Shown: positions 1-9,224, counted from the stretch's first letter. The stretch: DNA of 64,000 bases from Metapseudomonas boanensis (GCF_018704125.1 NZ_JAGTIS010000004.1:1-64000); one strand, 5' to 3'. Notes: a model not told the origin generated them from the letters alone. Numbers and translations: made by a program.

Positions 1-102
1 GATAATCAGTTGACTATCAGTCTTACTTCACAAGCACCCACACGAATTGCTTGATTCAGTTGTTAAAGAGCGTTTCGATCAAGTCTTTCGTCTCAACCGA
101 GG
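1..102 (-). promoter_or_regulatory. 16S rRNA leader with boxA antiterminator
   Basis: On the minus strand this reads as the transcribed leader ahead of a Pseudomonas 16S rRNA gene. The boxA-like core GCTCTTTAACAA is the complement of 60-71 and is followed by the AATTCGTGTGGGTGCTTGTG stretch that I recall as typical of pseudomonad rRNA leaders. The 16S gene itself would lie beyond the left edge. Open frames at 47-461 on the plus strand are not credible genes here. Confidence 0.88.
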
Positions 103-108
103 CCGCGC

Positions 109-136
109 ATTCTACAGCAGCCTTTCTTTCTGTCAA
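109..136 (-). promoter_or_regulatory. rRNA promoter, proximal of three
   Basis: Minus-strand -35 TTGACA (complement of 131-136) and -10 TAGAAT (complement of 109-114) are 16 bp apart. They are followed by a GC-rich discriminator (GCGCGGCC), as in growth-rate and ppGpp-controlled stable RNA promoters. It reads into the boxA leader toward the left edge. Confidence 0.85.
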
Positions 137-215
137 GCTGTTTTTCGAAATTTTTCGTTTCTACTCAACCGCTTGCGCCTTCGATCCGATCTCTCTTCTC
201 GTCAGCGGGAGGCGA

Positions 216-243
216 ATCTTACAGCATTCAAACTCGCTGTCAA
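216..243 (-). promoter_or_regulatory. rRNA promoter, middle of three
   Basis: Minus-strand -35 TTGACA (238-243) and -10 TAAGAT (216-221) have a 16-bp spacer and a discriminator TCGCCTCCC. It lies 107 bp upstream of the proximal promoter and points the same way. Confidence 0.75.
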
Positions 244-374
244 CACCTCCTTTCCAGCCTCCCTCGCCACTGGCGAGCCTTGCGAGGCAAGAACCTTCCA
301 GCTCATCGTCTATCAAGCTTAACTCATTGAATCTCAAGGAGTTTTACTTGGCGACTGCGCTGGAAGAGGTGCGC

Positions 375-402
375 ATTATAGGGATCCAAAACGCGCCGTC
401 AA
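375..402 (-). promoter_or_regulatory. rRNA promoter, distal of three
   Basis: Minus-strand -35 TTGACG (397-402) and a consensus -10 TATAAT (375-380) are 16 bp apart, followed by the GC-rich discriminator GCGCACC. All three promoters share the 16-bp spacer and GCGC-type discriminator. Confidence 0.75.
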
Positions 403-488
403 CAATTAATTTAAGTCTATTCTCCCGCTACCGACGACCACCCCATGCGACCGCATGCTGAGTCGTATTTGCTCTATTAAATGTGGCG

Positions 489-518
489 GTACGGAGCGAC
501 GACGCATCGCGTCCGTAC
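489..518. other. hairpin between rRNA promoters and acyl-CoA dehydrogenase
   Basis: GTACGGA at 489-495 pairs with TCCGTAC at 512-518. It lies just 3' of the acyl-CoA dehydrogenase stop and could end that transcript before the rRNA promoters, but there is no clear T-run, so the role is uncertain. Confidence 0.35.
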
Positions 519-538
519 AACCATCGTTGCGCCAAGAC

Positions 539-1687
539 TCAGAGCCCCATCTGCTTGGCGATAATCTCGTTCATGATCTCCCGCGTACCACCACCGATCG
601 ACAGGATTCGGTTATCGCGATAGAGACGCTCCACCAGGCTTTCACGCATGTAGCCCAAGCCGCCCATGATCTGCACCGCGTCATAGGTCAAGCGATCGGC
701 GACATCTGTGGCAAAGTTCTTCGCCATCGAGATTTCCTTGATCACGCTCTTGCCCGCCGCCATTTGGGATGCCTGGCGATAGGTGAACTCGCGGGACACC
801 TCCAATTGGGTAGCCATCTCAGCAAGGCGATGCTTCTGGACCTGAAACTTACCGATGGGCTTACCGAACGCCTCTCGCTCACGCGCCCACTTCACCGCCT
901 CCTCCAAGGCCAACTGGGCTGTCATGTTGGCCATGATGGCAAGGGACAACCGCTCGCTCTGAAAATTGGCCATTATGCAGGCGAAGCCCATATTCTCAGC
1001 ACCGATGAGATTCTCCGTTGGCACTCGACAATCGTCGAAGAACAGTTCAGCGGTGTCAGACGCCCACCAACCCATCTTCTTCAGCTTGCGACCCACACTA
1101 AAACCCGGAGCCCCCTTTTCTACTAGTAGTAGACTCACCCCACCGAATCCATCCCCACCAGTACGCACCGCCACCGTGTAGTAGTCAGCGCGCACACCGC
1201 TGGTTATGAAGGTCTTGCTACCAGTAACTCGATAGAAGTCGCCATTACGCACAGCACGAGTCTTGAGGTTGGCCACATCGGAACCGCCAGATGGCTCAGT
1301 GACCGCCAAGGCCATGATCTTCTCGCCCGCCAGCACCTGGGGCACGATGCGCTCACGCAACTCAGGCCGCCCCCACTTGAGCACCGGCGGCAAGCCGATA
1401 TCCAACGAGCCCAGCCCGGCCACCAACCCGCCGGATCCACTGCGCATCAGCTCTTCACTGGCAGCCACCTTGGCGAAAATATCGCTCTCGTGACTGCCAC
1501 CGAACACTTCCGGGTAGCCGATGCCGAGGATCCCGGCAGCTCCAGCCTTGAGGTATAGCTCACGCGGAAACTCCTCGGCCTCCTCCCATTCGGCGACATG
1601 GGGCAGGATTTCGCGTTCGACGAAGCGACGGACGGAGTCGCGGATCAGCTGATGGGTCTCATCGAAGTATTGCTGGCAGGCGGGCAT
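539..1687 (-). CDS. acyl-CoA dehydrogenase family protein
   Basis: An FAD-dependent acyl-CoA dehydrogenase of about 382 aa, the usual family length, probably acting in fatty-acid or branched acyl-CoA oxidation with electron transfer flavoprotein as acceptor. Visible family signatures are the flavin-region motif AVTEPSGGSDVANLKT, the middle beta-domain, and the C-terminal helical part with QIMGGLGYMRE. I chose the internal ATG at 1687 because GGAG lies 7 nt upstream; an upstream start at 1723 would add 12 residues. The YEGT motif that carries the catalytic Glu in medium-chain enzymes reads GGGT here, so the base, if present, must sit elsewhere as in isovaleryl or long-chain types (inference). 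It sits next to recR, as I recall for PA1535. The substrate cannot be told from sequence. Confidence 0.9.
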   Translation of the reverse strand: MPACQQYFDETHQLIRDSVRRFVEREILPHVAEWEEAEEFPRELYLKAGAAGILGIGYPEVFGGSHESDIFAKVAASEELMRSGSGGLVAGLGSLDIGLPPVLKWGRPELRERIVPQVLAGEKIMALAVTEPSGGSDVANLKTRAVRNGDFYRVTGSKTFITSGVRADYYTVAVRTGGDGFGGVSLLLVEKGAPGFSVGRKLKKMGWWASDTAELFFDDCRVPTENLIGAENMGFACIMANFQSERLSLAIMANMTAQLALEEAVKWAREREAFGKPIGKFQVQKHRLAEMATQLEVSREFTYRQASQMAAGKSVIKEISMAKNFATDVADRLTYDAVQIMGGLGYMRESLVERLYRDNRILSIGGGTREIMNEIIAKQMGL

Positions 1688-1914
1688 GGCATAGCTCCAG
1701 GCAGGTTCAACCGAACGTACCAAGCGCTTGCTTGGCCATCAAGCCGCGAGTCACGCCATCAAATAGGGCTTTTCAGCCGCGCCCCTCCGGCAGAGCGAAC
1801 AAACCAAGGAGGCGGCCAAGAACTCCCGAGTAGGCACAAAGAACTTGGCCGACAGGAGCTGTTGCGAGTCTATTTCAAGGAAGTGGAAAAGTAGCAGCTA
1901 CGACGCGCGGGGAC

Positions 1915-2514
1915 TCAATGTCCGATCGGACGACGTCCAGCGAGGGCATGGGCCAGCGTGCCGCCATCAACCATCTCCAATTCCCCGCCCAGCGGAACGC
2001 CGTGGGCGATACGTGAAACCGTGATCGTCTTGGCTGCAAGCATCTGGGCGATGTAATGAGCAGTAGCCTCACCCTCGACCGTAGGGTTGGTGGCAAGGAT
2101 CACCTCGTTGAAGCTGCCAGCCTCGATGCGAGCCATCAGCTCGGGAATGCCAATAGCATCCGGTCCTAGCCCATCCAAAGGCGAAAGATGCCCCTTGAGG
2201 ACAAAAAAGCGACCTCGATAGCCAGTCTGTTCGACAGCAAATACATCCAGCGGCCCTTCGACCACACATAATAATGTGTCGTCACGGCGGGGGTCGGCAC
2301 ACTGCGGGCAAAGCTCTTCCTCACTCAGGGTACGGCAACGCTGGCAGTGCCCTACACCCTCCATCGCCGCCGTCAGCGCCTGCGCCAGACGCAAGCCACC
2401 GCTGCGGTCGCGCTCCAGCAGCTGCAACGCCATACGCTGAGCAGTCTTCTGCCCTACCCCAGGCAGGATTCGCAAAGCGTCGATCAATTGGCGGATCAGA
2501 GGGCTGAAGCTCAT
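1915..2514 (-). CDS. recR: recombination mediator RecR
   Basis: RecR works with RecF and RecO to load RecA on SSB-coated DNA at gaps. The 199-aa protein has the family's order: helix-hairpin-helix near residues 15-30 ([10 protein letters not shown]), a four-cysteine zinc finger (C57, C60, C69, C72), and a Toprim domain with VVEGPLD near residue 85 and [11 protein letters not shown] later. The start at 2514 ([10 protein letters not shown]) gives the normal length; an upstream ATG at 2598 would add 28 unrelated residues encoded in repeat-like DNA. It follows dnaX and ybaB on the same strand, the conserved dnaX-ybaB-recR order of many bacteria, though a repeat of about 135 bp separates it from ybaB here. 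Confidence 0.97.
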   Translation of the reverse strand: MSFSPLIRQLIDALRILPGVGQKTAQRMALQLLERDRSGGLRLAQALTAAMEGVGHCQRCRTLSEEELCPQCADPRRDDTLLCVVEGPLDVFAVEQTGYRGRFFVLKGHLSPLDGLGPDAIGIPELMARIEAGSFNEVILATNPTVEGEATAHYIAQMLAAKTITVSRIAHGVPLGGELEMVDGGTLAHALAGRRPIGH

Positions 2515-2544
2515 GGATTTCTCGCAATAAAAAGCGGCCCATTG

Positions 2545-2642
2545 GCCGCGACCTCCCCTCTCCCATACATAGGCAAGGGGCCGAGGGAGAAGTGGCACAG
2601 GTATGCACTCCCCCTCGACCCTTCCCCGTCAACGAGAGAGGG
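2545..2642. repeat. CCCTCTCCC-type intergenic repeat
   Basis: CCCTCTCCC and AGGGAGAAG blocks in the ybaB-recR gap match the style of the repeats at 34779, 47282 and 61256. The arms form weak inverted repeats. This copy is the most diverged of the four, and its boundaries are approximate. Confidence 0.45.
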
Positions 2643-2650
2643 TGCCTGAA

Positions 2651-2977
2651 TCAGAAGGGCATCTTGAAACCGGGAGGGAGCTGCATCCCCGCCGTCATAC
2701 CAGCCATCTTCTCCTGATTGTTCTGCTCTATCTTGCGCACTGCATCGTTCACAGCCGCAGCGATGAGGTCTTCGAGGATTTCCTTGTCTTCCTGCATGAG
2801 GCTGTCGTCCAGTGTCACGCGCTTGACGTCATGACGACCGGTCATCACCACGCTCACCAGGCCGGCGCCGGACTGCCCGGTCACTTCGGCATTGGCCAGC
2901 TCTTCCTGCATCTTCTGCATCTTTTCCTGCATCTGTTGGGCCTGCTTCATCAGGCCTGCCATGCCACCCTTCATCAT
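2651..2977 (-). CDS. nucleoid-associated protein YbaB/EbfC family
   Basis: A 108-aa YbaB/EbfC-family DNA-binding protein, matching the family length. It has the Met/Gln-rich helical N-terminus ([20 protein letters not shown]), the conserved [14 protein letters not shown] strand region and a C-terminal helix ending in PGFKMPF. Family members are dimers that bind DNA and are encoded between dnaX and recR, exactly as here: dnaX ends 11 bp upstream. The likely role is nucleoid organisation or gene regulation. The sequence shows no catalytic residues. Confidence 0.93.
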   Translation of the reverse strand: MMKGGMAGLMKQAQQMQEKMQKMQEELANAEVTGQSGAGLVSVVMTGRHDVKRVTLDDSLMQEDKEILEDLIAAAVNDAVRKIEQNNQEKMAGMTAGMQLPPGFKMPF

Positions 2978-2988
2978 GGTGAATATCC

Positions 2989-5112
2989 TCAGCGTTCCAG
3001 GGGTTCAATGGTATCGGCGCGAACAGAGGCGCCAAACAGTTCGATCATCTTCAGGACCAACGGGTCGCTGGCAATGGCCTCTTCGGCCTGCCGTTGACGA
3101 GCAGCGCGCTTGCGCGCGGCGGCTTGCGCCGGCGTTTCCTGCTCAGGACGGCGAACCTCGACCTCCAGGGTCAGGTTACGCCCATGGTATTGGTCAAGGG
3201 CATCGTTCAACCGGCGCTGTTGGTTCGAGTTGAAAAGCGCGCTCTGCGCCGGATCCAGGTGCAAACGCCAGACATCACCCTCTACCGCGACCAGTGTGCA
3301 GTTGGCACCGATGTTGCCCGTCATGCCCGAAAGACCAAGGCGCGGGAACAAGTCCAGCCACTCGGCAGCCAGCCCCGTCGCCGGCGCGGCAGCAGGCTCG
3401 ACTTGTGGCTCGGCAATAGCCTCTACCGCCGGGGTCAATTCATCCAGGAAGGCGATGCTTTCGGCCTCTGCCTCGTAATAATCGTCGTAATCACCGGGCG
3501 GAGGCTCGTCGTCCGCGTCGTCCTGGGCAACCACAGCCTCGGGTAAAGACTGCGACACCACTGGCTCAGGCTCAGGCTCAGTAGCGGGTATTGGCTCAGC
3601 GACCGCCAAGGTTTCGACAACAACTTCAGGCTCGGCCGGCGCCAAGTCAACAACGGTTTCGACTGGTGCAGACACTTCCCATGGCAAGTCGATCACTTCG
3701 GCCTGCGCGACAGGTTCGGGAGCAAGCTCCTCCGCTTTGTGCTGAGACTGGGGTGTAGCAAGTGGTTCATCAGCAACAGCGGGCTCAGCGACGACCGCCA
3801 CTGGCGCCGGAGCCACAGACTGAGCCGAGATCGCAGGCGCCTCGACCATCAGAGCCGCAGCCGGTTCGCGCGACACGGCGGGCGGGACAACATCGGCCGG
3901 CGGAGCCGACGCACCAACGGAAACCGGAGCCGACAAGACGACTCCGGCCACTGGGTTTTCCTTGGGATCAGTCGTGGCCTGACTGATCCCCGGGTCCTTT
4001 AGTATGGTCCTCGGTACGCCATCAGCATCCGCCGGACGGAACGCCAGCATCCGCAGCAGCACCATTTCAAAACCACTGCGCGGATCGGGTGCGAGCGGCA
4101 GATCGCGACGACCGATCAACCCCATCTGGTAATAGAACTGCACGTCTTCGCCAGGCAACGCCTGAGCCAAGGCCAGCACGCGGTCACGGTCACCCTGGCC
4201 GTTATCGACGGCATCCGGCAGCACCTGGGCGATGGCCACGCGGTGGAGCACGTTGAGCATTTCGGAAAGCACGCCATTCCAGTCCGGACCCTGCTCAGCC
4301 AGTTGCCGCACTGCCTCAAGCAGAGCGCGCGCATCGCCCTGCAGCAGCGCGTGGAGCACCCCATACACTTGACCATGGTCGAGAGTACCGAGCATGGCAC
4401 GCACATCCGCAGCCAATACCTTGCCATCGCCGAAGGCGATAGCCTGGTCGGTAAGGCTCATGGCATCTCGCATAGAACCATCGGCAGCACGGCCCAGCAG
4501 CCAGAGCGCATCCTCTTCGAATGGGACATTCTCGGCGCCCAGCACATGGGAAAGGTGCTCAACCACCCGCTCCGGCGGCATGTTCTTCAAAGAGAACTGC
4601 AGGCAACGCGAGAGGATGGTAACAGGCAACTTCTGCGGGTCCGTGGTGGCCAGCAAGAACTTGACGTGCGGCGGTGGCTCTTCGAGGGTCTTGAGCAAGG
4701 CGTTGAACGAGTGCGTGGAGAGCATATGCACTTCGTCGATCAGGTAGACCTTGTAGCGACCACGACTGGGAGCGTACTGCACATTATCGAGCAGCTCGCG
4801 AGTGTCTTCGACCTTGGTGCGGCTGGCAGCGTCCACTTCGATCAGGTCGACGAAGCGTCCCTCATCGATCTCGCGGCACACCGAGCACTGACCGCAGGGC
4901 GTCGAGCTGATGCCAGTCTCACAGTTCAGGCACTTGGCCAGGATCCGCGCGATTGTGGTCTTCCCCACGCCACGCGTACCCGTGAACAGATAGGCATGGT
5001 GCAGGCGCTGGTTATCCAGGGCATTGATCAAGGCCTTCAGCACATGGGTCTGGCCGACCATTTCGCGAAACGAGCGCGGGCGCCATTTACGTGCAAGAAC
5101 CTGATAACTCAT
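2989..5112 (-). CDS. dnaX: DNA polymerase III subunits gamma/tau
   Basis: Clamp-loader ATPase of the replicative polymerase, 707 aa. It has Walker A at residues 44-52 (GTRGVGKTT), a zinc-module cysteine set (C64, C73, C76, C79), DEVH at 126-129 and a sensor SRC motif (ILSRCLQF). A long Ala/Pro/Glu-rich linker of about 200 residues follows, then a C-terminal domain ([14 protein letters not shown]) as in tau that binds the polymerase alpha subunit. The start at 5112 ([10 protein letters not shown]) is the family start; an upstream ATG at 5169 would add 19 residues. I saw no E. coli-type A-rich slippery heptamer, so whether a short gamma form is made cannot be said. Confidence 0.97.
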   Translation of the reverse strand: MSYQVLARKWRPRSFREMVGQTHVLKALINALDNQRLHHAYLFTGTRGVGKTTIARILAKCLNCETGISSTPCGQCSVCREIDEGRFVDLIEVDAASRTKVEDTRELLDNVQYAPSRGRYKVYLIDEVHMLSTHSFNALLKTLEEPPPHVKFLLATTDPQKLPVTILSRCLQFSLKNMPPERVVEHLSHVLGAENVPFEEDALWLLGRAADGSMRDAMSLTDQAIAFGDGKVLAADVRAMLGTLDHGQVYGVLHALLQGDARALLEAVRQLAEQGPDWNGVLSEMLNVLHRVAIAQVLPDAVDNGQGDRDRVLALAQALPGEDVQFYYQMGLIGRRDLPLAPDPRSGFEMVLLRMLAFRPADADGVPRTILKDPGISQATTDPKENPVAGVVLSAPVSVGASAPPADVVPPAVSREPAAALMVEAPAISAQSVAPAPVAVVAEPAVADEPLATPQSQHKAEELAPEPVAQAEVIDLPWEVSAPVETVVDLAPAEPEVVVETLAVAEPIPATEPEPEPVVSQSLPEAVVAQDDADDEPPPGDYDDYYEAEAESIAFLDELTPAVEAIAEPQVEPAAAPATGLAAEWLDLFPRLGLSGMTGNIGANCTLVAVEGDVWRLHLDPAQSALFNSNQQRRLNDALDQYHGRNLTLEVEVRRPEQETPAQAAARKRAARQRQAEEAIASDPLVLKMIELFGASVRADTIEPLER

Positions 5113-5352
5113 TGAAAACCGTCGCGTCTGAGAAACAGAAGGAGCTAATGCTAGCGGAGCGAACCGCAAATTGCATCCGATGCGAGTGAGCGGGCTTCTT
5201 TCTGCTCAACGCCAGTTACAGCGTCGCCGTTGGTCACGCAGCGCATCAGCACCCTGACTGAAAAGGAGCAGATACGAAAATGTGGTGATGATGGTTTCTG
5301 AATGGCCATTGATTTGCTGATGAAAGAGCCAGGCCCAAAGGGAGGCCGGTCT

Positions 5353-5988
5353 TTAGCCCTCGCCCCATAGCGGCGGGCTCATGGTCGTGTCGTACGAGGT
5401 GAACATGACGTTGAAACTTACGCTGACACGTAGGCGGGCGCTTGTGTTCACAGAGACTGAATGCGGCAGCCAGGCCGGGAATATGAGAAGGGTGCCATCG
5501 CTGACGGTTACCACCACCTGATCGGTGTTGTATGCCATCAATGCGGTGACCGGCGGACGAATGACGGCAGTTTGGGGGCGCGGATCATGAAAGTTGATCG
5601 TGTTTGCGCCTTCCTGCGTTTGCACATAGTAGACGCCGCTCAGAAAATTGTTGGGATGGCTGTGCATCGCGTGTGCCGCCCCAGGCCCCAGAGCATTGGC
5701 CCAGCAGCCAGTGATGCGGAACGGAGCATCGACTACCTTGATAAACGCAAGCACATTGCTCACGGCGGCCTCGATGTGCGTGACCAGGGCAACAAATTCT
5801 GGTTGTTGATGTAGCACGTACCCAGATTGCCAGGCGGCGCCTGTGTAGGCTCCGGCGCCCGCCCCCATTAGCATGCGGACATGTGCGAGGAGATCCCGGT
5901 TAAGGGGTTCGTAGCACGCAAGTTCAAGCCGGCTCTGCCAGACGAAGGTCGGGAACAGGCGTACAACGTCAGAGGTGGAGGCCGGCAT
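5353..5988 (-). CDS. 2OG-Fe(II) oxygenase-like protein (TIGR02466 type)
   Basis: A 211-aa protein resembling the putative 2OG-Fe(II) oxygenase family also seen in phages and marine bacteria. It has a conserved WANALGPG then HAMHSHPNNFLSGVYYVQ block, a strand ending NFHDPRPQ, and a C-terminal GTLLIFPAWLPHSV block with RVSVSFNVMF. The His residues in HSHPN and LPHSV are candidate iron ligands and the Arg in RLRVSVSFN a candidate 2-oxoglutarate ligand, by family analogy. It stands alone between ffs and dnaX, with about 240 bp to the dnaX start holding no recognised feature. The substrate is unknown; hydroxylation of a protein or small molecule is inferred only. Confidence 0.7.
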   Translation of the reverse strand: MPASTSDVVRLFPTFVWQSRLELACYEPLNRDLLAHVRMLMGAGAGAYTGAAWQSGYVLHQQPEFVALVTHIEAAVSNVLAFIKVVDAPFRITGCWANALGPGAAHAMHSHPNNFLSGVYYVQTQEGANTINFHDPRPQTAVIRPPVTALMAYNTDQVVVTVSDGTLLIFPAWLPHSVSVNTSARLRVSVSFNVMFTSYDTTMSPPLWGEG

Positions 5989-6249
5989 GGCTGCTCACCG
6001 CATCTGGTAGGTACCTACCAGTTTAGTCTGCGTAAGAATGTGCCCCGCCGTGACTTCCCCCAACCCCGCCCGGCCGGGCTCGCCCAGCACGGGCCGCACC
6101 TTGTCGAGCACAGCATCATGCTTTGCACGTCTTCGGACAAAGTAATGAATGAGAAGAGAATGAATTGAGGCATCTAGCAGAGTCAGCATTGCATCAAGGT
6201 GCACTGCTCAGGTGTACCGAAGCTCTGTTTCACTCTGCATTTTTGGCTG

Positions 6250-6277
6250 ATAAATCCTCATAAAATCAAGGATTTAT
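6250..6277. other. A+T-rich hairpin 3' of ffs
   Basis: ATAAATCCT (6250-6258) and AGGATTTAT (6269-6277) form a 9-bp stem with a 10-nt loop, 6 nt beyond the 3' end of the 4.5S RNA. It probably ends the ffs transcript, but no clear U-run follows the stem on the minus strand. Confidence 0.45.
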
Positions 6278-6283
6278 AGATTG

Positions 6284-6397
6284 GAGGTGGACCCCACCAG
6301 CCACACCCCGGCACACAATTTCACCGCTGCGGCTGCTCCCTTCCGGGCCTGACCGGGTTCACGGCTGATCGTTGCGGGGGGACCGGCAGGGCCACCA
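6284..6397 (-). ncRNA. ffs: 4.5S RNA (signal recognition particle RNA)
   Basis: The minus strand carries the SRP RNA apical signature GGTCAGGCCCGGAAGGGAGC followed by AGCC, with the GGAA tetraloop and the asymmetric loop that bind Ffh. Flanking arms pair as in bacterial 4.5S RNA (GGTGGCCC at the 5' end with GGGGTCCACC at the 3' end). The length of about 114 nt is typical. Ends are placed by arm pairing and could be off by a few bases. It is located upstream of dnaX as in other pseudomonads. Confidence 0.95.
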
Positions 6398-6429
6398 TCA
6401 CGAGACTCGCCAGATCGGCGAGCCGCGCC

Positions 6430-6457
6430 ATTGTACCGGCTCCGCGCCAACTTACAA
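6430..6457 (-). promoter_or_regulatory. ffs promoter
   Basis: Minus-strand -35 TTGTAA (6452-6457) and -10 TACAAT (6430-6435) have 16-bp spacing and a GC-rich GGCGCGG discriminator. The start would fall near 6423, implying a 5' extension of about 25 nt removed during maturation, as known for 4.5S RNA. Confidence 0.7.
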
Positions 6458-6711
6458 CCGCTAAAAACGTTTTTGTGACAAGCACTTGCAATCACCCCAC
6501 GCTTCGCGTTGCTGGACGCGGGCTCACGCTGGGTGAAGCCGGCGTAAACCCAACCCAGGTCAAAGGTCAGCACGCTTTTTCCATGCTAGGCTCGGCGGGC
6601 TTTCGCCCCTGCGACAGCCTGCAACGGCACTCTACGCGATTGCGCCTGTCTCACTCGACGTTGGACTGACCAACCCGGCCACAAGCCGGACTCACTGAAT
6701 GGAGCTACACC

Positions 6712-6993
6712 ATGGCAATCACCAAAGACCAGCTGATCACCGACATCGCAGAAGCGACCGAAAACACCAAAGCCAGCGTACGCGCTGTGCTTGAGCAGCT
6801 GAGCGAGATCGTCAACGACACGCTGGAGAACAGCGATGAGATCACCCTGCCAGGCATCGGCAAACTGAAGATCACCGAGCGCCCGGCACGCACCGGCCGC
6901 AACCCGCAGACTGGCAAGACCATTGAGATCGCTGCAAAGAAAGTGGTCAAGTTCGTGCCAACCAAGGCCCTGACCGACGCAGTCAACAAGTAA
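6712..6993 (+). CDS. HU-family DNA-binding protein
   Basis: A 93-aa histone-like HU-family protein. The arm signature ERPARTGRNPQTGKTIEIAA is intact, preceded by LPGIGKLKI and followed by FVPTKALTDAVNK, so it should dimerise and bend DNA. The N-terminus MAITKDQLITDIAEATENTK is closer, from memory, to the PA5348/HupN-like paralogs than to HupB. It has its own short unit between ffs (divergent) and the Tad locus (convergent). A GGAG site lies about 8 nt before the ATG. Which HU paralog it is needs alignment. Confidence 0.93.
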   Translation: MAITKDQLITDIAEATENTKASVRAVLEQLSEIVNDTLENSDEITLPGIGKLKITERPARTGRNPQTGKTIEIAAKKVVKFVPTKALTDAVNK

Positions 6994-7005
6994 GGCCACA
7001 CATGC

Positions 7006-7032
7006 AGAGGGCAGGCCTATTGCCTGCCCTCT
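7006..7032. terminator. bidirectional hairpin between HU gene and tadD
   Basis: AGAGGGCAGGC (7006-7016) pairs perfectly with GCCTGCCCTCT (7022-7032) around a 5-nt loop, 12 bp past the HU gene stop and 22 bp past the tadD stop on the other strand. There is no strong T-run. Confidence 0.65.
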
Positions 7033-7054
7033 CAAACCGCACTGATCATGCCCG

Positions 7055-8218
7055 TTACGGCACCGTCGCCGTGTTGACCACGACAGCCGGCGCAGCTCCA
7101 GCCTCGACAGCACTGGGCACTGCAGCAATCGGCGCAGCGTCAGGCAGCTCCGCCACCGCGGCTGAAATGGTAGCAACCGGCTCGGCTGCTGGCACTGACT
7201 CGGGCATTGCGGCAACCGGCTCAACTACCGGCGCGCTCCCTCCCAACTCACGCAGCTTACGAATCTGCTGGACCCTGTTCAGGTTGTCCCAGGCAGCATT
7301 GTAATAAGCCGGCGACTGCTCTATAGCGCTGCGGAAGAATTGCTCGGCCATATCCAGATTGCCTTCGACCAGGCAGATATAGCCCACGTCGTTGCTAGCC
7401 TCGGCCCGCTTCTCGACCTGCTCGAACGCGGAGATGGCCTCTTCGTAACGTGCCATCCGCGCCAGCAATAGCCCATAGTTACGCCAGATTGGCTTATAGG
7501 ACGGCTCGTAGCTGATGCCGCGCTTGTAGGCCCGTTCGGATTCAGGCCATTGCCCGGCGAGGTAGTAGGAGTAGCCAAGACTGTTCTGCACGAGTACAGA
7601 GCGCGGCTCGATCTGCAAGGCCAGGCGGTAATACGCCTCGGACAACGGGAAATCATTGCGTAAATCGGCCAATACGCCTAGGCCGTTGTACAACTTGACC
7701 GGCGACTTGCTATCGACCTTGATATCGGCCACGGCCAGCCCAGCGGTATTCTTGGTGGCTCCCAGACGCTGCTGATCCATGCCCACTGCCTTGAGCAGCA
7801 ATTCTTCCGCGGCCTGCTGCTGGCGCACGGACAACTTCAGCAGTCCCAACTCCATCACGGCATCGATGTTGTCCGGGGCAGCGTCCATCACCTCAGTGAA
7901 AGCCATCTCGGCCAGTTGGGTATTGCCCCTGTCACGATGGATCCGCCCGACCCACACCAGTGCCTCATAGCGTTTAGGGTCCAGTTCAATGGCCCGCAGA
8001 TATTGGAACAAGGCCTGATCCAGATCGCCAGCCTGATATGCACGCCCCGCATTCAGCATGGCCTGGTCGGGTGAGTCGACTTGTTTCTGAACCTGGTAAA
8101 GCACTGAGTTGTCGCCGCTGTAGAGTGAGCGGATTCCACTATTTGCCTTTTCCGGCCCCATTGTCTGACATCCCGACAGCACGGCCACCATGGCCACCAG
8201 CAGACTGGCTTTGTTCAT
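7055..8218 (-). CDS. tadD: TadD-like TPR lipoprotein of the Flp pilus
   Basis: A 387-aa outer-membrane-type lipoprotein. The signal peptide ends in the lipobox LSGC (C17), and tetratricopeptide-like repeats run from about residue 50 to 310 (for example AGDLDQALFQYLRAIELDP, LSEAYYRLALQIEP, MAEQFFRSAIEQSP). The last 70 residues are low-complexity Ala/Val/Pro. TadD lipoproteins help assemble or localise the secretin of the Tad machine. It is the last gene of the minus-strand Tad operon, 1 bp after tadC. The Ala/Val/Pro tail looks like a periplasmic linker of unknown function. Confidence 0.88.
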   Translation of the reverse strand: MNKASLLVAMVAVLSGCQTMGPEKANSGIRSLYSGDNSVLYQVQKQVDSPDQAMLNAGRAYQAGDLDQALFQYLRAIELDPKRYEALVWVGRIHRDRGNTQLAEMAFTEVMDAAPDNIDAVMELGLLKLSVRQQQAAEELLLKAVGMDQQRLGATKNTAGLAVADIKVDSKSPVKLYNGLGVLADLRNDFPLSEAYYRLALQIEPRSVLVQNSLGYSYYLAGQWPESERAYKRGISYEPSYKPIWRNYGLLLARMARYEEAISAFEQVEKRAEASNDVGYICLVEGNLDMAEQFFRSAIEQSPAYYNAAWDNLNRVQQIRKLRELGGSAPVVEPVAAMPESVPAAEPVATISAAVAELPDAAPIAAVPSAVEAGAAPAVVVNTATVP

Positions 8219-8219
8219 G

Positions 8220-9188
8220 TCATAGCTTCCCGAAGAGTTTTAGTACCCCTACGATTACAGGGCCGATGGCGACTAGGAAGAAACTTGGCCACAGGCAGAA
8301 GATTAGTGGGAAAACCAGCTTGGTGCCGATTTTCGCAGCTTGCTCTTCAGCTGCCTGGGTCCGGCGGTCACGGAACTCCTCGGCATAGATCCGCAATGTA
8401 TCGGCCACACTGGTACCGAAACGAATACTTTGCGACAGCAAACTAACCAGCCCCTGCACATCCTCAAGGCCAGTTCGATCCGCCAGGTTCTTGAGCGCCA
8501 GTGAATTAGGGATACCGGCTCGAATCTCCGCATTGACTAAGGCCAACTCCTCGGCCAGCTCCGAATGGCTTACCGCCAGCTCATCAGCCACTCGCTCGAT
8601 GGCTTGCGGTAGCGCCAAACCGGACTCCACACAGACCACCATCAGGTCGAGAGCATCAGGAAAGCCAACGCGCAGACGCGTCATCCGCCCCTCCTTTCGC
8701 TTGTCCACATACACCGCAGGCACCAGCCAGCCTATACCTGCAGCCCCGACTGTCATCAGCAAGGCGATCGACATCGAAAGCTTCGGCAATAATGGAAGCA
8801 CTAGCACCGCAATACCCACCAGCAGAAGTGGCAACAACAAACGGATAGCCCAGTAAACCTGGACCGCAGAACCCGAACGGTATCCGGCATGCATCAGCAG
8901 AGTGCGTGTGCTTGAAGTCTTGCTTTCTTCGCCACCGCCCAAGCGGTCACCCACCTGCTCCAAAAGCAGTTGCAGGTTGCTGGGTGACCGGTTCCCAACC
9001 GCCAGGTCAACCTGCCCCCGCTTGATCAAGGCCAAGCGTCTCTGAACGGGACTCTGCAGGCCCAACACGAGCAAACCGATAGTGACAACGGCAAGGACCG
9101 CGCTAAGACCAACAGCCATGAGAAATATCAAGCGCGCCAGCTCCTGATCCCCTACAGCACTTCCGATCAAGCTGAGCAGATAGTCCAT
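8220..9188 (-). CDS. tadC: TadC inner-membrane platform protein
   Basis: A 322-aa type II secretion F-domain protein. There are N-terminal membrane segments at about 18-45 and 112-150 and the GspF core (FPDALDLMVVCVESGLALPQAIERVADEL, then FGTSVADTLRIYAEEFR) before a C-terminal membrane segment (LVFPLIFCLWPSFFLVAIGP). With TadB it forms the inner-membrane platform that couples the TadA ATPase to pilus assembly. It follows tadB on the same strand and abuts tadD. Confidence 0.93.
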   Translation of the reverse strand: MDYLLSLIGSAVGDQELARLIFLMAVGLSAVLAVVTIGLLVLGLQSPVQRRLALIKRGQVDLAVGNRSPSNLQLLLEQVGDRLGGGEESKTSSTRTLLMHAGYRSGSAVQVYWAIRLLLPLLLVGIAVLVLPLLPKLSMSIALLMTVGAAGIGWLVPAVYVDKRKEGRMTRLRVGFPDALDLMVVCVESGLALPQAIERVADELAVSHSELAEELALVNAEIRAGIPNSLALKNLADRTGLEDVQGLVSLLSQSIRFGTSVADTLRIYAEEFRDRRTQAAEEQAAKIGTKLVFPLIFCLWPSFFLVAIGPVIVGVLKLFGKL

Positions 9189-9224
9189 GAATTTTCCCTC
9201 CTATCTCTAGCTGGCTTGCGCCAG

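Noticed and set aside
47-461. Overlapping plus-strand frames of 91 and 136 codons
   Set aside because: They cover the reverse strand of the rRNA leader and three promoters; composition and motifs are non-coding.
2989-5112. Programmed frameshift in dnaX to make gamma
   Set aside because: No A-rich slippery heptamer of the E. coli type was seen; cannot be supported.
5989-6283. tRNA or tmRNA gene near ffs
   Set aside because: No T-loop GGTTCGA-type sequence or acceptor pairing could be found.
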